Source: Paenibacillus sp. FSL R5-0912 (GTDB taxonomy: Bacteria; Bacillota; Bacilli; Paenibacillales; Paenibacillaceae). Taken from it: DNA of 64,000 nucleotides. A program made the position numbers and the translations under genes. The DNA is taken from positions 3,906,001 to 3,970,000 of the forward strand of contig NZ_CP009282.1 in NCBI RefSeq assembly GCF_000758605.1, read 5' to 3'. This document shows positions 15,191-23,756 of the stretch, piece after piece. Numbering within the stretch: the stretch's first letter is position 1; every line of letters begins with the position of its first letter. The notes under the pieces are model-generated. The model saw only the letters and a list, made by a program, of their open reading frames with translations, had not been told where the DNA came from and did not search any database.

Positions 15191-16105
15191 TTAGGATGTA
15201 GTCTGCTGCAACAATTGTCCATCCCCAAACGCTATGTCCAGCAGCATAATCTCTGCTCTTCTGCTGACAGCCTGATTCCCCAGCTTAACATCAATGATGA
15301 AGTCATTGCTCAGCATCTGGCGGTACCGGGCGATAATGTCCTCTTCCGGCAATTCAGCCATCTGTTTCGTTTCCGGCGGGATGACCTGTATTCCGGACTG
15401 CTCAACTTGCCTAATATTGCGTTTAATATCAGCAGCAAGCTTGCTCAATGTACTGTCGCTTCTTGCAGTCTCCAAATCCACCATACCCGTACCATCCTCC
15501 GTATAAAAGTGCTTGTTGACTGCTGCCAGGGCAGCGTGTGAGATATGGAAGGCCTTTATATCCGGTTCGATTATATTAGTTAGACCTGCCTGATCAAGTA
15601 GTCCGGCAAGACGATTCACTCTTTCGGTCGTCTGTCCATTGATTTCACCAAATATAGTCCCTTGCCCAGGCTCCGTTCCAAACTGGGCGTAGAGCACACC
15701 GTCTTTGAGGTCTCCGCCAGCACCAGGGAAGCCTGGGAGCAGCCGCTCGCCTACGATTTCAAGCCAGGATTCATAACCTACCGTGTTGGTCAACGTAATA
15801 ATGGTTTGGCTTCTGTTATTCTTAATCGCCTCAAGAGCAGACTCCGCCTGATCATACCGGACCGGAACAAAGATGAAATCATAGATGTCATCGTTATCGA
15901 GCTCCGCAATTACCTTCACCGGAATTTGCTGTATCGTGCCTTTCTCATTGTATTGCAGACCCTTCTTCTGGAGGGCATTCAGCCGCTTGCCCCGGGCCAG
16001 TAAGGTAACGTCAAGTCCTGACCGTGCGAACCGGAGTGCGTACACACTGCCAATCACTCCAGCGCCAACGATTAATATTCTGTCTGATTGTATATTCAAG
16101 TTCAT
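15191..16105 (-). CDS. PanE/ApbA-like ketopantoate reductase family oxidoreductase
   Basis: A 304-residue protein with an N-terminal Rossmann domain (ILIVGAGVIGSVYALRF, residues 9-25) and the helical C-terminal domain of the ketopantoate reductase family. It is related to the gene at 62156: both share GLQYNEKG, RYDQAESAL and LPxFPGAGG. In both cases a TetR gene is divergent, which is unlike housekeeping panE, so a different hydroxy- or keto-acid substrate is likely. The start is uncertain: ATG 16105 is used, with AAAGGA only three bases away; TTG at 16117 or 16099 are alternatives. Confidence 0.82.
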   Translation of the reverse strand: MNLNIQSDRILIVGAGVIGSVYALRFARSGLDVTLLARGKRLNALQKKGLQYNEKGTIQQIPVKVIAELDNDDIYDFIFVPVRYDQAESALEAIKNNRSQTIITLTNTVGYESWLEIVGERLLPGFPGAGGDLKDGVLYAQFGTEPGQGTIFGEINGQTTERVNRLAGLLDQAGLTNIIEPDIKAFHISHAALAAVNKHFYTEDGTGMVDLETARSDSTLSKLAADIKRNIRQVEQSGIQVIPPETKQMAELPEEDIIARYRQMLSNDFIIDVKLGNQAVSRRAEIMLLDIAFGDGQLLQQTTS

Positions 16106-16131
16106 CTGTCCTTTCAATTAGGTAACACACA

Positions 16132-16145
16132 TTGTTTAAACAACA
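16132..16145. promoter_or_regulatory. Candidate TetR operator for the PanE-like/TetR pair
   Basis: Perfect palindrome TTGTTTAAACAA (16132-16143) 27 bases upstream of the PanE-like start. A second, imperfect copy, GGTTAAACAACA, lies at 16214-16225 close to the TetR gene; both contain TTAAACAACA. They flank the divergent promoters. Confidence 0.55.
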
Positions 16146-16262
16146 CATGTCTGATACGATTGATGATAGTCCGGCATCCTGTTGAATTCAATCGGCAGAC
16201 TCGGGGATAAGTCGGTTAAACAACATAGATTAAGATTTGATGTCTAAGAGGGGAAGTTAGCG

Positions 16263-16841
16263 ATGGTTAACCAGATAGATCCAAGGGTTGTGCGCACAGG
16301 GCAGCTGATCAGAGAAGCCTTCCGTGAGTTGCTGCGGCTGAGAAGCTTCGATACAATCACCATCAAAGATATCGCAGAGAGAGCTACCATTAACCGCGCC
16401 ACATTTTACACTCATTACGAGGATAAATATGCGTTGCTGGATGAAATCATCGAACAGGCTTTCCGCAAGATGATTCCCGGACCCGTGGAGCATGCGCTGG
16501 AGTTCACAGATGAAATATGTAACGAGCTGATCCTTATGACTTACCGGTACATTTTGGATTTTTTTGAGATCTGCCGGATGGATTCCAAATCGATTGCTAC
16601 GCTGGTGGACGAGAAGATCAAGCAGCTGCTGCAGCAGATTATTGAGCGCATTTTTGTAAAAGGAGATCATCCCCATACAGCAGACCCCAATCAGACAACA
16701 ATCCTGGCGGCCATGACAGGGTCAGCGATCTATAGCGCAGCGTATCAATGGTTCAAAGTCGGGGAGAAGGAACGGACGGATCTGCTTGTTGATCTGGTAC
16801 GCCCCTATGTGATGAACGGTCTGGGCCTACATTATATATAA
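16263..16841 (+). CDS. TetR/AcrR-family transcriptional regulator
   Basis: A 192-residue TetR protein. DNA-binding domain at residues 9-58, with ITIKDIAERATINRATFYTHY and DKYALLDE. It is close in sequence to the TetR at 22945 (shared DPRVVRTxQLI start). The C-terminal domain is the TetR_C_8-like type. GAGGGGAAG precedes the ATG. Divergent from the PanE-like gene at 16105 with palindromes between. Its last codons overlap, in another frame, the beginning of the Nudix frame, which suggests that a deletion joined the two genes. Confidence 0.88.
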   Translation: MVNQIDPRVVRTGQLIREAFRELLRLRSFDTITIKDIAERATINRATFYTHYEDKYALLDEIIEQAFRKMIPGPVEHALEFTDEICNELILMTYRYILDFFEICRMDSKSIATLVDEKIKQLLQQIIERIFVKGDHPHTADPNQTTILAAMTGSAIYSAAYQWFKVGEKERTDLLVDLVRPYVMNGLGLHYI

Positions 16842-16854
16842 CGATAAGCTGCTC

Positions 16855-17217
16855 GTGTTCAGGCATAGGGACTACCCGGAAGCTGGTGTGCAGGTTCCTG
16901 CCGGGACTGTAGAATCGGGCGAGAGTGTAGTAACGGCATTATTCCGGGAGATACTGGAGGAATCAGGAATAACGAAGGATGAGCTGCGGCTAGTCAAGCA
17001 TTTGAAGACGTATCTGTACTACGCGGCGTATAAACAACAACATCATGAAAGACATGTGTATCAGTTAGAGTTAATTCAAGAGCGCCCGGCCCGGTGGGAA
17101 CATACTATAGAAGCATCCGGAGAAGATTCGGGTCTAACCTTTGAATATTTCTGGATTCCGGTACATGAAGCTGAACTCGCCGGCGGGCAGGGAGACGGTT
17201 TAGAATTATGCTGTTAG
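16855..17217 (+). CDS. Nudix hydrolase, N-terminally truncated
   Basis: The Nudix box is complete: G-x5-E-x7-REILEESGI at about residues 18-40 from GTG 16855. Nudix enzymes split nucleoside-diphosphate-X compounds with Mg at the REUxEE glutamates. The frame is open back to 16816, and AYIIYNDKLLVFRH reads as the first Nudix strands, but that stretch overlaps the end of the TetR gene and has no ATG or ribosome binding site. The GTG at 16855 lies 13 bases after the TetR stop and would drop most of the first strand. Likely a remnant left by a deletion, or translated weakly through coupling with TetR. Confidence 0.55.
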   Translation: MFRHRDYPEAGVQVPAGTVESGESVVTALFREILEESGITKDELRLVKHLKTYLYYAAYKQQHHERHVYQLELIQERPARWEHTIEASGEDSGLTFEYFWIPVHEAELAGGQGDGLELCC

Positions 17218-17314
17218 ATTGCGCTGTAATTAAAAATGTAGATTTCAATGACCCTAACTGTTAATATAATAATATTTGCAAAAGTTAAGGTTACAGGAAA
17301 ATGAGGACGACGGA

Positions 17315-18226
17315 ATGAAGAAGATTGTCAGCCATAAAGCTTATTTTATCGGAATGCATGTACTAATATTTATCCTCTTATTTACAACACTGTACGCTTC
17401 CTTCCCGGCCATCCGGGTTAAAGTGAAAGAAATCATCGATCCGGCGGAAAAAGTATATACGATCGCCCACCGGGGTGCGTCCGGATATGCTCCGGAGAAC
17501 ACGATGCCGGCCTTCGAGCTGGCGCGTGAAATGGATTCCGACTCGATTGAGCTGGATATCCACCTGACCAAGGATCAGATTCCTGTTGTCATCCATGATG
17601 ATACAGTCAACCGCACGACCAATAGCAAAGGGTATGTAAGGAACATGACGCTGGAGCAGATCAAACAGCTGGATGCCGGGTCGTGGTTCAATAAGGCGTA
17701 TCCGATGTTTGCCAGAGAAATATATGCAGGGACCACCATCCCCACCCTCGATGAGGTATTCGAAACCTTTGGCAAAGAGATCAGCTATGTTCTTGAAATC
17801 AAGGAATCAACGCCGAAGATTAATATTGAAGTCCTCTTGAATGAATACATTAAGAAATATGATCTGGAAAAAGTAGTGGCTATCCATTCATTCAGCGCAG
17901 CCAGTCTACGGAAGTTCCATTCCATCAACCCAGATATTCCGTTGTACCAACTCGTATGGAATGATTATACCTCGGTAAGACTTACTGAAGCTTATCTGGC
18001 AGATGTGAAGTCCTATGCTGTCGGCATCAGCCCGAATTTCCAGGGGACCAGCGCGTCTTATGTGGCGCAGATAAAGCGGGCGGGACTTAAGGTCATGCCC
18101 TATACCATTAATTATCAGCTCAATATGGATAAAGCTTATTCTTGGGGTGTAGATGGAGTCTATACTAATTTTCCTGACCGTTTCCATGAAGTCATTGAGA
18201 CGAACAGGAAGAACGCGAACTGGTAA
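17315..18226 (+). CDS. Membrane-anchored glycerophosphodiester phosphodiesterase
   Basis: A 303-residue GDPD. An N-terminal hydrophobic segment at residues 8-30, without a clear cleavage site, should anchor it outside the membrane. The catalytic core follows: HRGASGYAPENT near residue 51, ELDIHLTKD near 76, and VVIHDD. These enzymes hydrolyse glycerophosphodiesters to glycerol-3-phosphate and an alcohol using a divalent metal. ATG 17315 has GAGGA eight bases before it and begins directly ahead of the signal; the longer frame from 17276 lacks such a site. Monocistronic. Confidence 0.9.
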   Translation: MKKIVSHKAYFIGMHVLIFILLFTTLYASFPAIRVKVKEIIDPAEKVYTIAHRGASGYAPENTMPAFELAREMDSDSIELDIHLTKDQIPVVIHDDTVNRTTNSKGYVRNMTLEQIKQLDAGSWFNKAYPMFAREIYAGTTIPTLDEVFETFGKEISYVLEIKESTPKINIEVLLNEYIKKYDLEKVVAIHSFSAASLRKFHSINPDIPLYQLVWNDYTSVRLTEAYLADVKSYAVGISPNFQGTSASYVAQIKRAGLKVMPYTINYQLNMDKAYSWGVDGVYTNFPDRFHEVIETNRKNANW

Positions 18227-18282
18227 CTTAGCAGAGCGTGTGGAGAGTGCGGAGAGAAAGTGCGGATTTTCTCATTTCATAG

Positions 18283-18332
18283 CACAGGGTCCAATTCTTG
18301 TTCTTTACGGAGGACAAGAATTGGACCCTGTG
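18283..18332. repeat. Perfect 19-bp inverted repeat with 12-base loop
   Basis: Arms 18283-18301 (starting CACAGGGTCCAATT) and 18314-18332 are exact complements, and the pairing can be extended inwards. It lies between the convergent GDPD and serine-hydrolase genes. Neither side has a T run, so it is not a classic terminator. The sequence GGACAAGAA recurs once more right after the second arm, at 18341. It could be a Rho-blocking or bidirectional stop hairpin, or a small mobile palindrome. Confidence 0.7.
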
Positions 18333-18360
18333 TGTATATTGGACAAGAAGAGCAGGTTTC

Positions 18361-19539
18361 TTACAACGAACTAAACACAATATTACGCAGCTTGCGAGTG
18401 ACCGGCAGTGTGCCGGCATCTTTTTTCTGGATCATGAACAGGAAGGTCAGGCCGTCCTGCGGACTGTTGGTGAAATAAGCTCCAAGCCAGCCGTCCCAGC
18501 CGTATTCACCCTGGCCGCCGACCACTCCGGCTTTTCCGGTGTCTTTCAGGATACGCATCTGGTTGCCATAGCTATACCCCTGCAGGGAATGCCAGGTATC
18601 GAAGCCTTTTTGCTGCCCATCGCTTAGAACAGCTGTAGTCATATATTGAACGGTTCTAGGCTTGAGCAGCTGAACGCCGTTCAAGCTGCCCTGGTTCATC
18701 AGCATGGTGGTGAACTTGGCAGCATCGTCAATCGTTGAGACCAGGCCCGCTCCGCCTGACTCGTAGGCCGGTTCCCGGTCCATATGGTGGTAGATGCCCA
18801 GATGGCTCTCCGCATACAGCTTCAAGCCGCCTTCGCCGTCCTCCTGGTAGACTCTGGCCAGGCGGTTTCCTTTGTCTTCAGGCAGCCAGAAGCCGGTATC
18901 CTGCATTTGCAGCGGGCTGAATATTTCCTTCTGCAAAAATTCTCCGTACCGCATGCCGCTAACCGCTTCCACAATGGCTCCCAGAACATCCGCTGAGGTC
19001 CCGTACTGCCAGAACGAACCCGGCTCGAACGAAAGCGGGCCTTCACCCAGACGGGTGGCGAATTCCATGGTGCTCATCCGGTTATCGCCGTGCAAGCGGC
19101 TGTCCAGCTCCTTGAACAAAGCCTCCGTATGCAGAGCGGCTTTGTCTGTTCCTCCTCCGTATACCAGTCCCGAGGTCATATTCAGCAGATCATGAATGAC
19201 AACCTCCCGGCTGACAGGCACCAGTTCTCCGTTCTTTTCGACCAGCTGGTTCTTGAACCCTGGAATATAACGGCTTACCGGATCGAACAAATCGATCTGT
19301 CCGCGCTCAAGCAGCAGCATGATGGCGGCGGATGTAACCGGTTTCGTCATCGAGTATAGACGGAAGATCGAATCCCGGGTGATAGGACGTCCCGCTTCGA
19401 CATCGGCTAAGCCGTCTTCGTGATAGAACACCTCGCGGCCGTCCTTGATGACCATCAGGTTCGCACCTGCAATTTCCTGGTTACCGATACTTGCACTCAA
19501 TGTTTTTTTCAATAGGCTGGTTGTGTTTGAATCTAGCAT
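18361..19539 (-). CDS. Beta-lactamase-family serine hydrolase (class C-like)
   Basis: A 392-residue protein of the AmpC/esterase/DD-peptidase superfamily. The catalytic pair is Ser63 and Lys66 in SMTK, and the second motif is YGTS in FWQYGTSADVLG, in the Y-x-N/S position. It has no signal peptide, so it is probably a cytoplasmic esterase rather than a beta-lactamase. The frame extends 144 bases upstream, but ATG 19539 is preceded by AAAAGGAGA at suitable distance and begins where relatives do. It follows the WYL regulator on the same strand after 149 bases. Confidence 0.85.
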   Translation of the reverse strand: MLDSNTTSLLKKTLSASIGNQEIAGANLMVIKDGREVFYHEDGLADVEAGRPITRDSIFRLYSMTKPVTSAAIMLLLERGQIDLFDPVSRYIPGFKNQLVEKNGELVPVSREVVIHDLLNMTSGLVYGGGTDKAALHTEALFKELDSRLHGDNRMSTMEFATRLGEGPLSFEPGSFWQYGTSADVLGAIVEAVSGMRYGEFLQKEIFSPLQMQDTGFWLPEDKGNRLARVYQEDGEGGLKLYAESHLGIYHHMDREPAYESGGAGLVSTIDDAAKFTTMLMNQGSLNGVQLLKPRTVQYMTTAVLSDGQQKGFDTWHSLQGYSYGNQMRILKDTGKAGVVGGQGEYGWDGWLGAYFTNSPQDGLTFLFMIQKKDAGTLPVTRKLRNIVFSSL

Positions 19540-19688
19540 GTTTCTAAAGTCTCCTTTTCCGGATAAGTTCCCTGAAGCCAAATCAGATATGGTCATTACA
19601 CTCCTTGAAAATTTTAAACTCTTTTGGACAGGTTGTATAGAGGCCAGAATTTCAATCTGAATATCCGGTACATTTGGTGGCACACTGA

Positions 19689-20651
19689 TTATAGGTATAA
19701 TAAACGCAGTCTCTCTTTTAACCCTTTCCAGATTTCCTCCGGCGCTTCCTTAAGTCTGATATCCCCGCCCAGGAAAAGCAGCCAGTTTATGATTTCCGCC
19801 AGTTCGTCGGGCATATCCGCATGGATATACGTCTTGAGAATGGCTGTGCTCTGGTAAGGATTCGTATAGGAGAGCGATACCTTCATTGGATGATATTTTT
19901 TGAATTGGGCAATCGCCTTGGGGCCGAGTTCAAGAACGAGGTTGACTTCTTCTTCCTGACTGTTCAGTTTTTCCAGGATCTTTTTCCTGCTTAATCTTTT
20001 TTTATCCGGATTTAGGACAACATCGGTGACTTGGTCCACAGGAATAATCCGCTTCCTTTCATCGTTTAAGTCGAAGGCCTCGATCAGCCACTGGCTTTTC
20101 TCACGATAGAGGCGTAAGACATAAACGGGATAAGCTTGGATGATCCTCGCTACTTCGCTGGTAATCAGCAAATAGCGGTCCACCAGCAGGATCTGGATCA
20201 GCTTCTCCAGCATGGGGTGGGGGAGATCAGACAGATCAAGCAGGTCAGGATTGTTCGGGTTGGTCCCTTCAAACAGCAGAATTTGATTCAGAAGAAACAG
20301 GTCCTCCTGCTGGTTCTCTGAGACGAGTCCGAGTAATTTTTCCGTTAGAGACTGACGGCTCTTGAGATAAGGGAGCTGCCCGTTTCTTGTGGCCATGAAG
20401 GCAATGAACAGGGCTTTGAGCTCATTATCTGTAAACCGGACCACGGGAAGGACAGAATTGCGCATCACAGAATACCCGCCATCCCGTCCAACTTCAGCGA
20501 CAAGCGGCATCCCCAGCGCCTCGATTTCCCGGATATCCCGAATCGCAGTCGAACGGGAGATATTAAATTCCTGCATGATTTCAGTAATAGTAAAGTGGGC
20601 CCGGTTGTTAATATACCGCATGATCACATTTACCCGTTCAACTTTTTTCAT
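19689..20651 (-). CDS. WYL-domain HTH transcriptional regulator (YafY type)
   Basis: A 320-residue regulator: N-terminal DeoR-like winged helix (residues 5-60, FTITEIMQEFNISRSTAIRDI), a WYL domain in the middle (about 140-215, containing YREKSQWLIEAFDL), and a C-terminal WCX extension. WYL domains bind ligands or nucleic acid. AGGAGA precedes the ATG. It is divergent from the gene at 20752 with 100 bases between, a typical arrangement in which a WYL regulator controls a GyrI-like gene. Confidence 0.88.
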   Translation of the reverse strand: MKKVERVNVIMRYINNRAHFTITEIMQEFNISRSTAIRDIREIEALGMPLVAEVGRDGGYSVMRNSVLPVVRFTDNELKALFIAFMATRNGQLPYLKSRQSLTEKLLGLVSENQQEDLFLLNQILLFEGTNPNNPDLLDLSDLPHPMLEKLIQILLVDRYLLITSEVARIIQAYPVYVLRLYREKSQWLIEAFDLNDERKRIIPVDQVTDVVLNPDKKRLSRKKILEKLNSQEEEVNLVLELGPKAIAQFKKYHPMKVSLSYTNPYQSTAILKTYIHADMPDELAEIINWLLFLGGDIRLKEAPEEIWKGLKERLRLLYL

Positions 20652-20751
20652 CGCGTCTCCTAAACAGTTTCATTTTATGACATGATTTAAGACTATCATA
20701 TACATATCAAGACAAGAAGACAAATTTCAAATACAAAGGATGGTTGCAGAC

Positions 20752-21231
20752 ATGGCAAATTACACGTTAGAGGAAAAAGACAGCTTCATCGTTATCGGCT
20801 TGGGCACGGAGCTTAAGAGCGATTACACGGACTATGCAGGTATTAACAAAGAAAAGTCAGACTTCTGGCAGGCCGTCAGTGAAGATGGAAGGCTCGATAA
20901 GTTGAAGGCGATGGCCGTGAACGACTATATTTTTGCCGTGAGTGAAGCGGTGAACAACAAAATGATGTATTATGCGGGTGTCATGACCGAAGCAGCTGCG
21001 CCGGAAGAGGCCAGAGTTATCCAGTTTCCTAAGGGTAAATACCTGGTGGTTAGAGGGGAAGCGGCAACGGCTGATGAACTGAATAATAAGCTCGCCGGAG
21101 TTGCTTTTGGTCAAGCTCTGCCGGAAGCGAAGGATGTCGCCTATGTGGGCGGGCCCAATACATCGGTTGAGATGGGGCAGAAGGATGGACAGGTTGTAGG
21201 TGAAATGTGGATTCCTGTTGTAAGTAAATAA
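20752..21231 (+). CDS. GyrI-like small-molecule-binding domain protein
   Basis: A 159-residue stand-alone effector-binding domain of the GyrI/SHS2 type (AraC effector-binding-like), with no DNA-binding part. Such proteins bind hydrophobic or cyclic small molecules, some hydrolyse them. ATG 20752 is chosen over 20740, because AAAGG touches the first ATG directly. It is the first gene of an operon divergent from the WYL regulator at 20651. Confidence 0.78.
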   Translation: MANYTLEEKDSFIVIGLGTELKSDYTDYAGINKEKSDFWQAVSEDGRLDKLKAMAVNDYIFAVSEAVNNKMMYYAGVMTEAAAPEEARVIQFPKGKYLVVRGEAATADELNNKLAGVAFGQALPEAKDVAYVGGPNTSVEMGQKDGQVVGEMWIPVVSK

Positions 21232-21255
21232 CGGGTTAGCCGAGGAGGAAGTGCA

Positions 21256-21720
21256 ATGTCTTATATCGTTGATTTCAAAGAGGTGTCTACGGCCGGCTTG
21301 GAGTCGTCACCTGTAGTGGATGCACTTGCAGGATTGCGTGCGAATGAAGCGCGTTACTTCATGAATAAGTACACGCATGAGTTCACGGTTGTCCCGGCCA
21401 GCGAAAGCCAGGAGACCCTGGATTATGTGAATGGAATTCTGAAAAAAGAACGTGATCTTGAATTTTCGGCCAAGCCTTTGGAGACCTCGCGGTTTCAGGT
21501 AGAGAATATCCGGTTTGCTTACGTCTTTTATGAGGACGGACTGGCGCTTAACGTGATGTATACCGTGGATGATCCCAAGAAGCGGGCTGTCGGATTCAAG
21601 CTCTCTGAGGGCATGGAGATTCCCAAGGAGCTGGAGACAAAGTTCAAATTCGCCAGGCAGAAGTCTAAGCTGGCCGGAACGATCCGGGGCTCGTTCTTCG
21701 TCATCAAAGGCGAATACTGA
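21256..21720 (+). CDS. Unrecognised 154-residue protein
   Basis: I do not recognise this protein. It has 154 residues, no signal peptide, no membrane segment and no clear catalytic motif; the C-terminal half is rich in Lys (KKRAVGFKL, FKFARQKSKL). AGGAGG lies eight bases ahead of the ATG. It starts 24 bases after the GyrI-like gene and is almost certainly co-transcribed with it. Confidence 0.72.
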   Translation: MSYIVDFKEVSTAGLESSPVVDALAGLRANEARYFMNKYTHEFTVVPASESQETLDYVNGILKKERDLEFSAKPLETSRFQVENIRFAYVFYEDGLALNVMYTVDDPKKRAVGFKLSEGMEIPKELETKFKFARQKSKLAGTIRGSFFVIKGEY

Positions 21721-21771
21721 ACCAGCTGATAAAGCTGTGACTGAACCGTTAAAGATAGGTTTTCGCCTAAT

Positions 21772-21818
21772 CGGGTTAATAATAGGTACGCATTTGGATA
21801 TCCTATTCCCATAACCCG
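21772..21818. other. Stem-loop in the operon gap
   Basis: Outer arms CGGGTTA and TAACCCG (7 bp) enclose inner arms AATAGG and CCTATT (6 bp), giving a 47-base interrupted hairpin between the genes at 21256 and 21839. No T run follows. It may affect mRNA processing or hold a regulator site. Confidence 0.45.
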
Positions 21819-21838
21819 GAAGAAACGAGGCGATAAGC

Positions 21839-22330
21839 ATGTCAACTTTGGATAAAAGTCATCAGGAAGCTGTCGAGACGGTCAGAGACCTTATCAAAGG
21901 GATTGATACAGCGATGTTCACGACGATCTCACCCGAAGGCCTGGTATCCCGTCCCATGAAGACACAGGAAGTCGAGTTTGACGGAGACCTGTGGTTCCTG
22001 ACCAAGAAGGACACCAGCAAGTTCGATGAGATCCTCCATGATCCGAGGGTTAATGTTGTGTACGCTGACAAATCCTATGTCTCCATCCGCGGAACCGCCA
22101 GGATTGTCGAGGATCTGGAGAAGAAAAAAGAATTCTGGAGTGCAGGCTATAACACGTTCCTGAAGACCACCTATGATGACCCGAACGTGATCCTGATTCA
22201 GGTTCATGCCGAAGCTGCTGAATACTGGAAGAGCGGTAATCTGGCCGAGATGGCGACTTATATGTTCAAACGAATCACCAATCGGGACACAGAGAAGTCG
22301 GATCTGAACAAGACGGTTGAATTGGAATAG
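21839..22330 (+). CDS. Pyridoxamine 5'-phosphate oxidase-family protein (general stress protein 26 type)
   Basis: A 163-residue split-barrel flavin-binding protein like B. subtilis YdaG/GSP26. Features: AMFTTISPEGLVSRPMKTQEV (first 20 residues: AMFTTISPEGLVSRPMKTQE) near residue 25, and VNVVYADKSYVSIRGTARI ahead of the helix EKKKEFW. The family binds FMN, FAD or F420; the substrate is not known. GAGGCG precedes the ATG. Third gene of the operon under the WYL regulator; a terminator follows 10 bases later. Confidence 0.82.
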   Translation: MSTLDKSHQEAVETVRDLIKGIDTAMFTTISPEGLVSRPMKTQEVEFDGDLWFLTKKDTSKFDEILHDPRVNVVYADKSYVSIRGTARIVEDLEKKKEFWSAGYNTFLKTTYDDPNVILIQVHAEAAEYWKSGNLAEMATYMFKRITNRDTEKSDLNKTVELE

Positions 22331-22340
22331 TTGTTTTGAT

Positions 22341-22390
22341 AAAAGATGCCCCGCGGCGCTGGAGGATTCCGGCGCGCGGGGCATCTTTTT
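22341..22390 (+). terminator. Rho-independent terminator of the GyrI-like operon
   Basis: A 15-bp stem (AAAAGATGCCCCGCG and complement) with a GC-rich loop, followed by T. Confidence 0.88.
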
Positions 22391-22458
22391 GCTGATCCAT
22401 TATAATGTGAGGTCGGGGGGGAGGCTTCGGTTGCTCAAACCAATCGTTTGAATCGCTC

Positions 22459-22783
22459 TCACTGAGCGCCTTTTGTCAGAACAATGACAATTTCATCTTC
22501 TCCATCTGCATCTAAATCAATGACCGATATTTGAGGATAGAAGGAGGGGTTCGTTACATTGATCCAATTGAATGTTTTCGTTTCTCCATTTATTACAACA
22601 TCTAATGACGAAAATATGTCTTTTTGTGCTTTTTCTTGAACACCATAAAATAGCAATTTTCTTATCTGAAGTCTCGGATAGTAGTGTATTGGGAATTGGT
22701 GTAGCTGGTGTTGACGCATTTCCATCAATCTTTTCCGGACTTGAAGACTGATTATTTGCCCCACATCCGGATAACAAACGTAA
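22459..22783 (-). pseudogene. Lipoprotein relic, truncated at both ends and frameshifted
   Basis: Read on the minus strand, a lipobox LLSGCGANN is followed by Ser/Thr/Pro-rich mature sequence up to KIAIL near 22650. The continuation FYGVQEKAQKDIFSS is in another frame. It then runs to DLDADGEDEIVIVLTKG and stops at 22459, where relatives continue. The signal peptide start is missing too: a stop lies three codons before the lipobox. What is left looks like a secreted lipoprotein with an FG-GAP-like Asp-rich loop. It is AT-rich compared with its surroundings and certainly not functional. Confidence 0.65.
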
Positions 22784-22875
22784 ATCAAGATGATCTATCT
22801 ACCGTGTGCGCGACAACCTTCACCATTCAGCGCTTATGTATCTCGATATTGTCCCACAACGTTGGCTCAATATAA

Positions 22876-22922
22876 ACAGCGGCAGCCCTGGACACGATTT
22901 TCACGTCCGAGGCTGCCGCTGA
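22876..22922 (-). terminator. Terminator of the TetR gene at 22945
   Basis: On the minus strand AGCGGCAGCC pairs with GGCTGCCGCT around an inner GAC-GTG / CAC-GTC-like stem, followed by TTTATATT. Confidence 0.7.
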
Positions 22923-22944
22923 TTTTACACCTGGGCCAGTCTGA

Positions 22945-23538
22945 TTAGGAAACTTGCGGATTGAACATGGGGAATCCGCCCGTGATCAGCGGCATGACCC
23001 GCTCCGCAAGTTCGGAGGGAGACTCCGCTCTTCCTTCCACATTCCATCGGTAGGTTACGCCGTATAAGGACCAGCTTAGCAGGGTGGCCGCAGTGGCAAG
23101 CGGCTTCGAATCTGCAGCTGAGTCTGATTCGCTAATAAGCTGCAGGATAAGCTTCTCAAGATGCAGCTTGATATTCTCCTCAAGCAGGAGAGCGACAGAA
23201 TCATATCTTTTGAAGCAGCGGTCGCTGGTTTCATGATAGTTACATAAGGCTACGATGAGCTCCTGAAGCGTCTTTTCGGTCAACGGTCCCGTTGCATCGA
23301 CTTTATGGAGGACCATATTCGTAAAGGCGTCTAACAAAAAGGCTTCGAACAGCGCATATTTATCCTGGAAATGTGCATAAAAGGTGGTCCGATTAATAGT
23401 GGCAGCTTTGGTAATATCGCCGACGGTAATCGAGTTGAAGTCCATGATATTCAATTGTCGGATGAAGGCATCCAGAATTAATTGACGGGTCCGAATCACC
23501 CGCGGGTCGTTAGGATTGGGGGGGAGTATGCCAGCCAT
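22945..23538 (-). CDS. TetR/AcrR-family transcriptional regulator
   Basis: A 197-residue TetR protein. DNA-binding domain at residues 14-62, with ITVGDITKAATINRTTFYAHF and DKYALFEAF. Its N-terminus (NPNDPRVIRTRQLILDAF) resembles that of the TetR at 16263. GAAAGGGG precedes the ATG. A run of seven C in codons 5-7 could be prone to slippage. Divergent from the Old Yellow Enzyme gene at 23757, with an inverted repeat between, so it probably represses that gene. Confidence 0.87.
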   Translation of the reverse strand: MAGILPPNPNDPRVIRTRQLILDAFIRQLNIMDFNSITVGDITKAATINRTTFYAHFQDKYALFEAFLLDAFTNMVLHKVDATGPLTEKTLQELIVALCNYHETSDRCFKRYDSVALLLEENIKLHLEKLILQLISESDSAADSKPLATAATLLSWSLYGVTYRWNVEGRAESPSELAERVMPLITGGFPMFNPQVS

Positions 23539-23650
23539 CCAAGGAACACCCCTTTCAGTAGTGAGTAGAATCCCTTTATTATAATCACCTTATTGACAGA
23601 CAACAAATAGGATCTGCCAATACGACAGTTTTTCCGGCTTCTAGCTTAAG

Positions 23651-23672
23651 CAACAACTTGGGCAGATTGTTG
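23651..23672. promoter_or_regulatory. Candidate TetR operator before the OYE gene
   Basis: Inverted repeat CAACAA, ten bases, TTGTTG, in the divergent gap. A further CAACAA half-site is at about 23601. Confidence 0.45.
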
Positions 23673-23756
23673 GTTGATGGGGGGGCTGGAGCTTGTTACT
23701 ATTGCATTCATACCCCGCTTTGAGAATAATCATATAATCTAGAGGAGGCGTTAACC

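Noticed and set aside
18283..18332. Perfect inverted repeat as an ordinary Rho-independent terminator
   Set aside because: No T run follows on either strand.
23518..23524. Seven-G run near the TetR start as a phase-variation switch
   Set aside because: The run is short and in the intact frame; no second feature supports switching.
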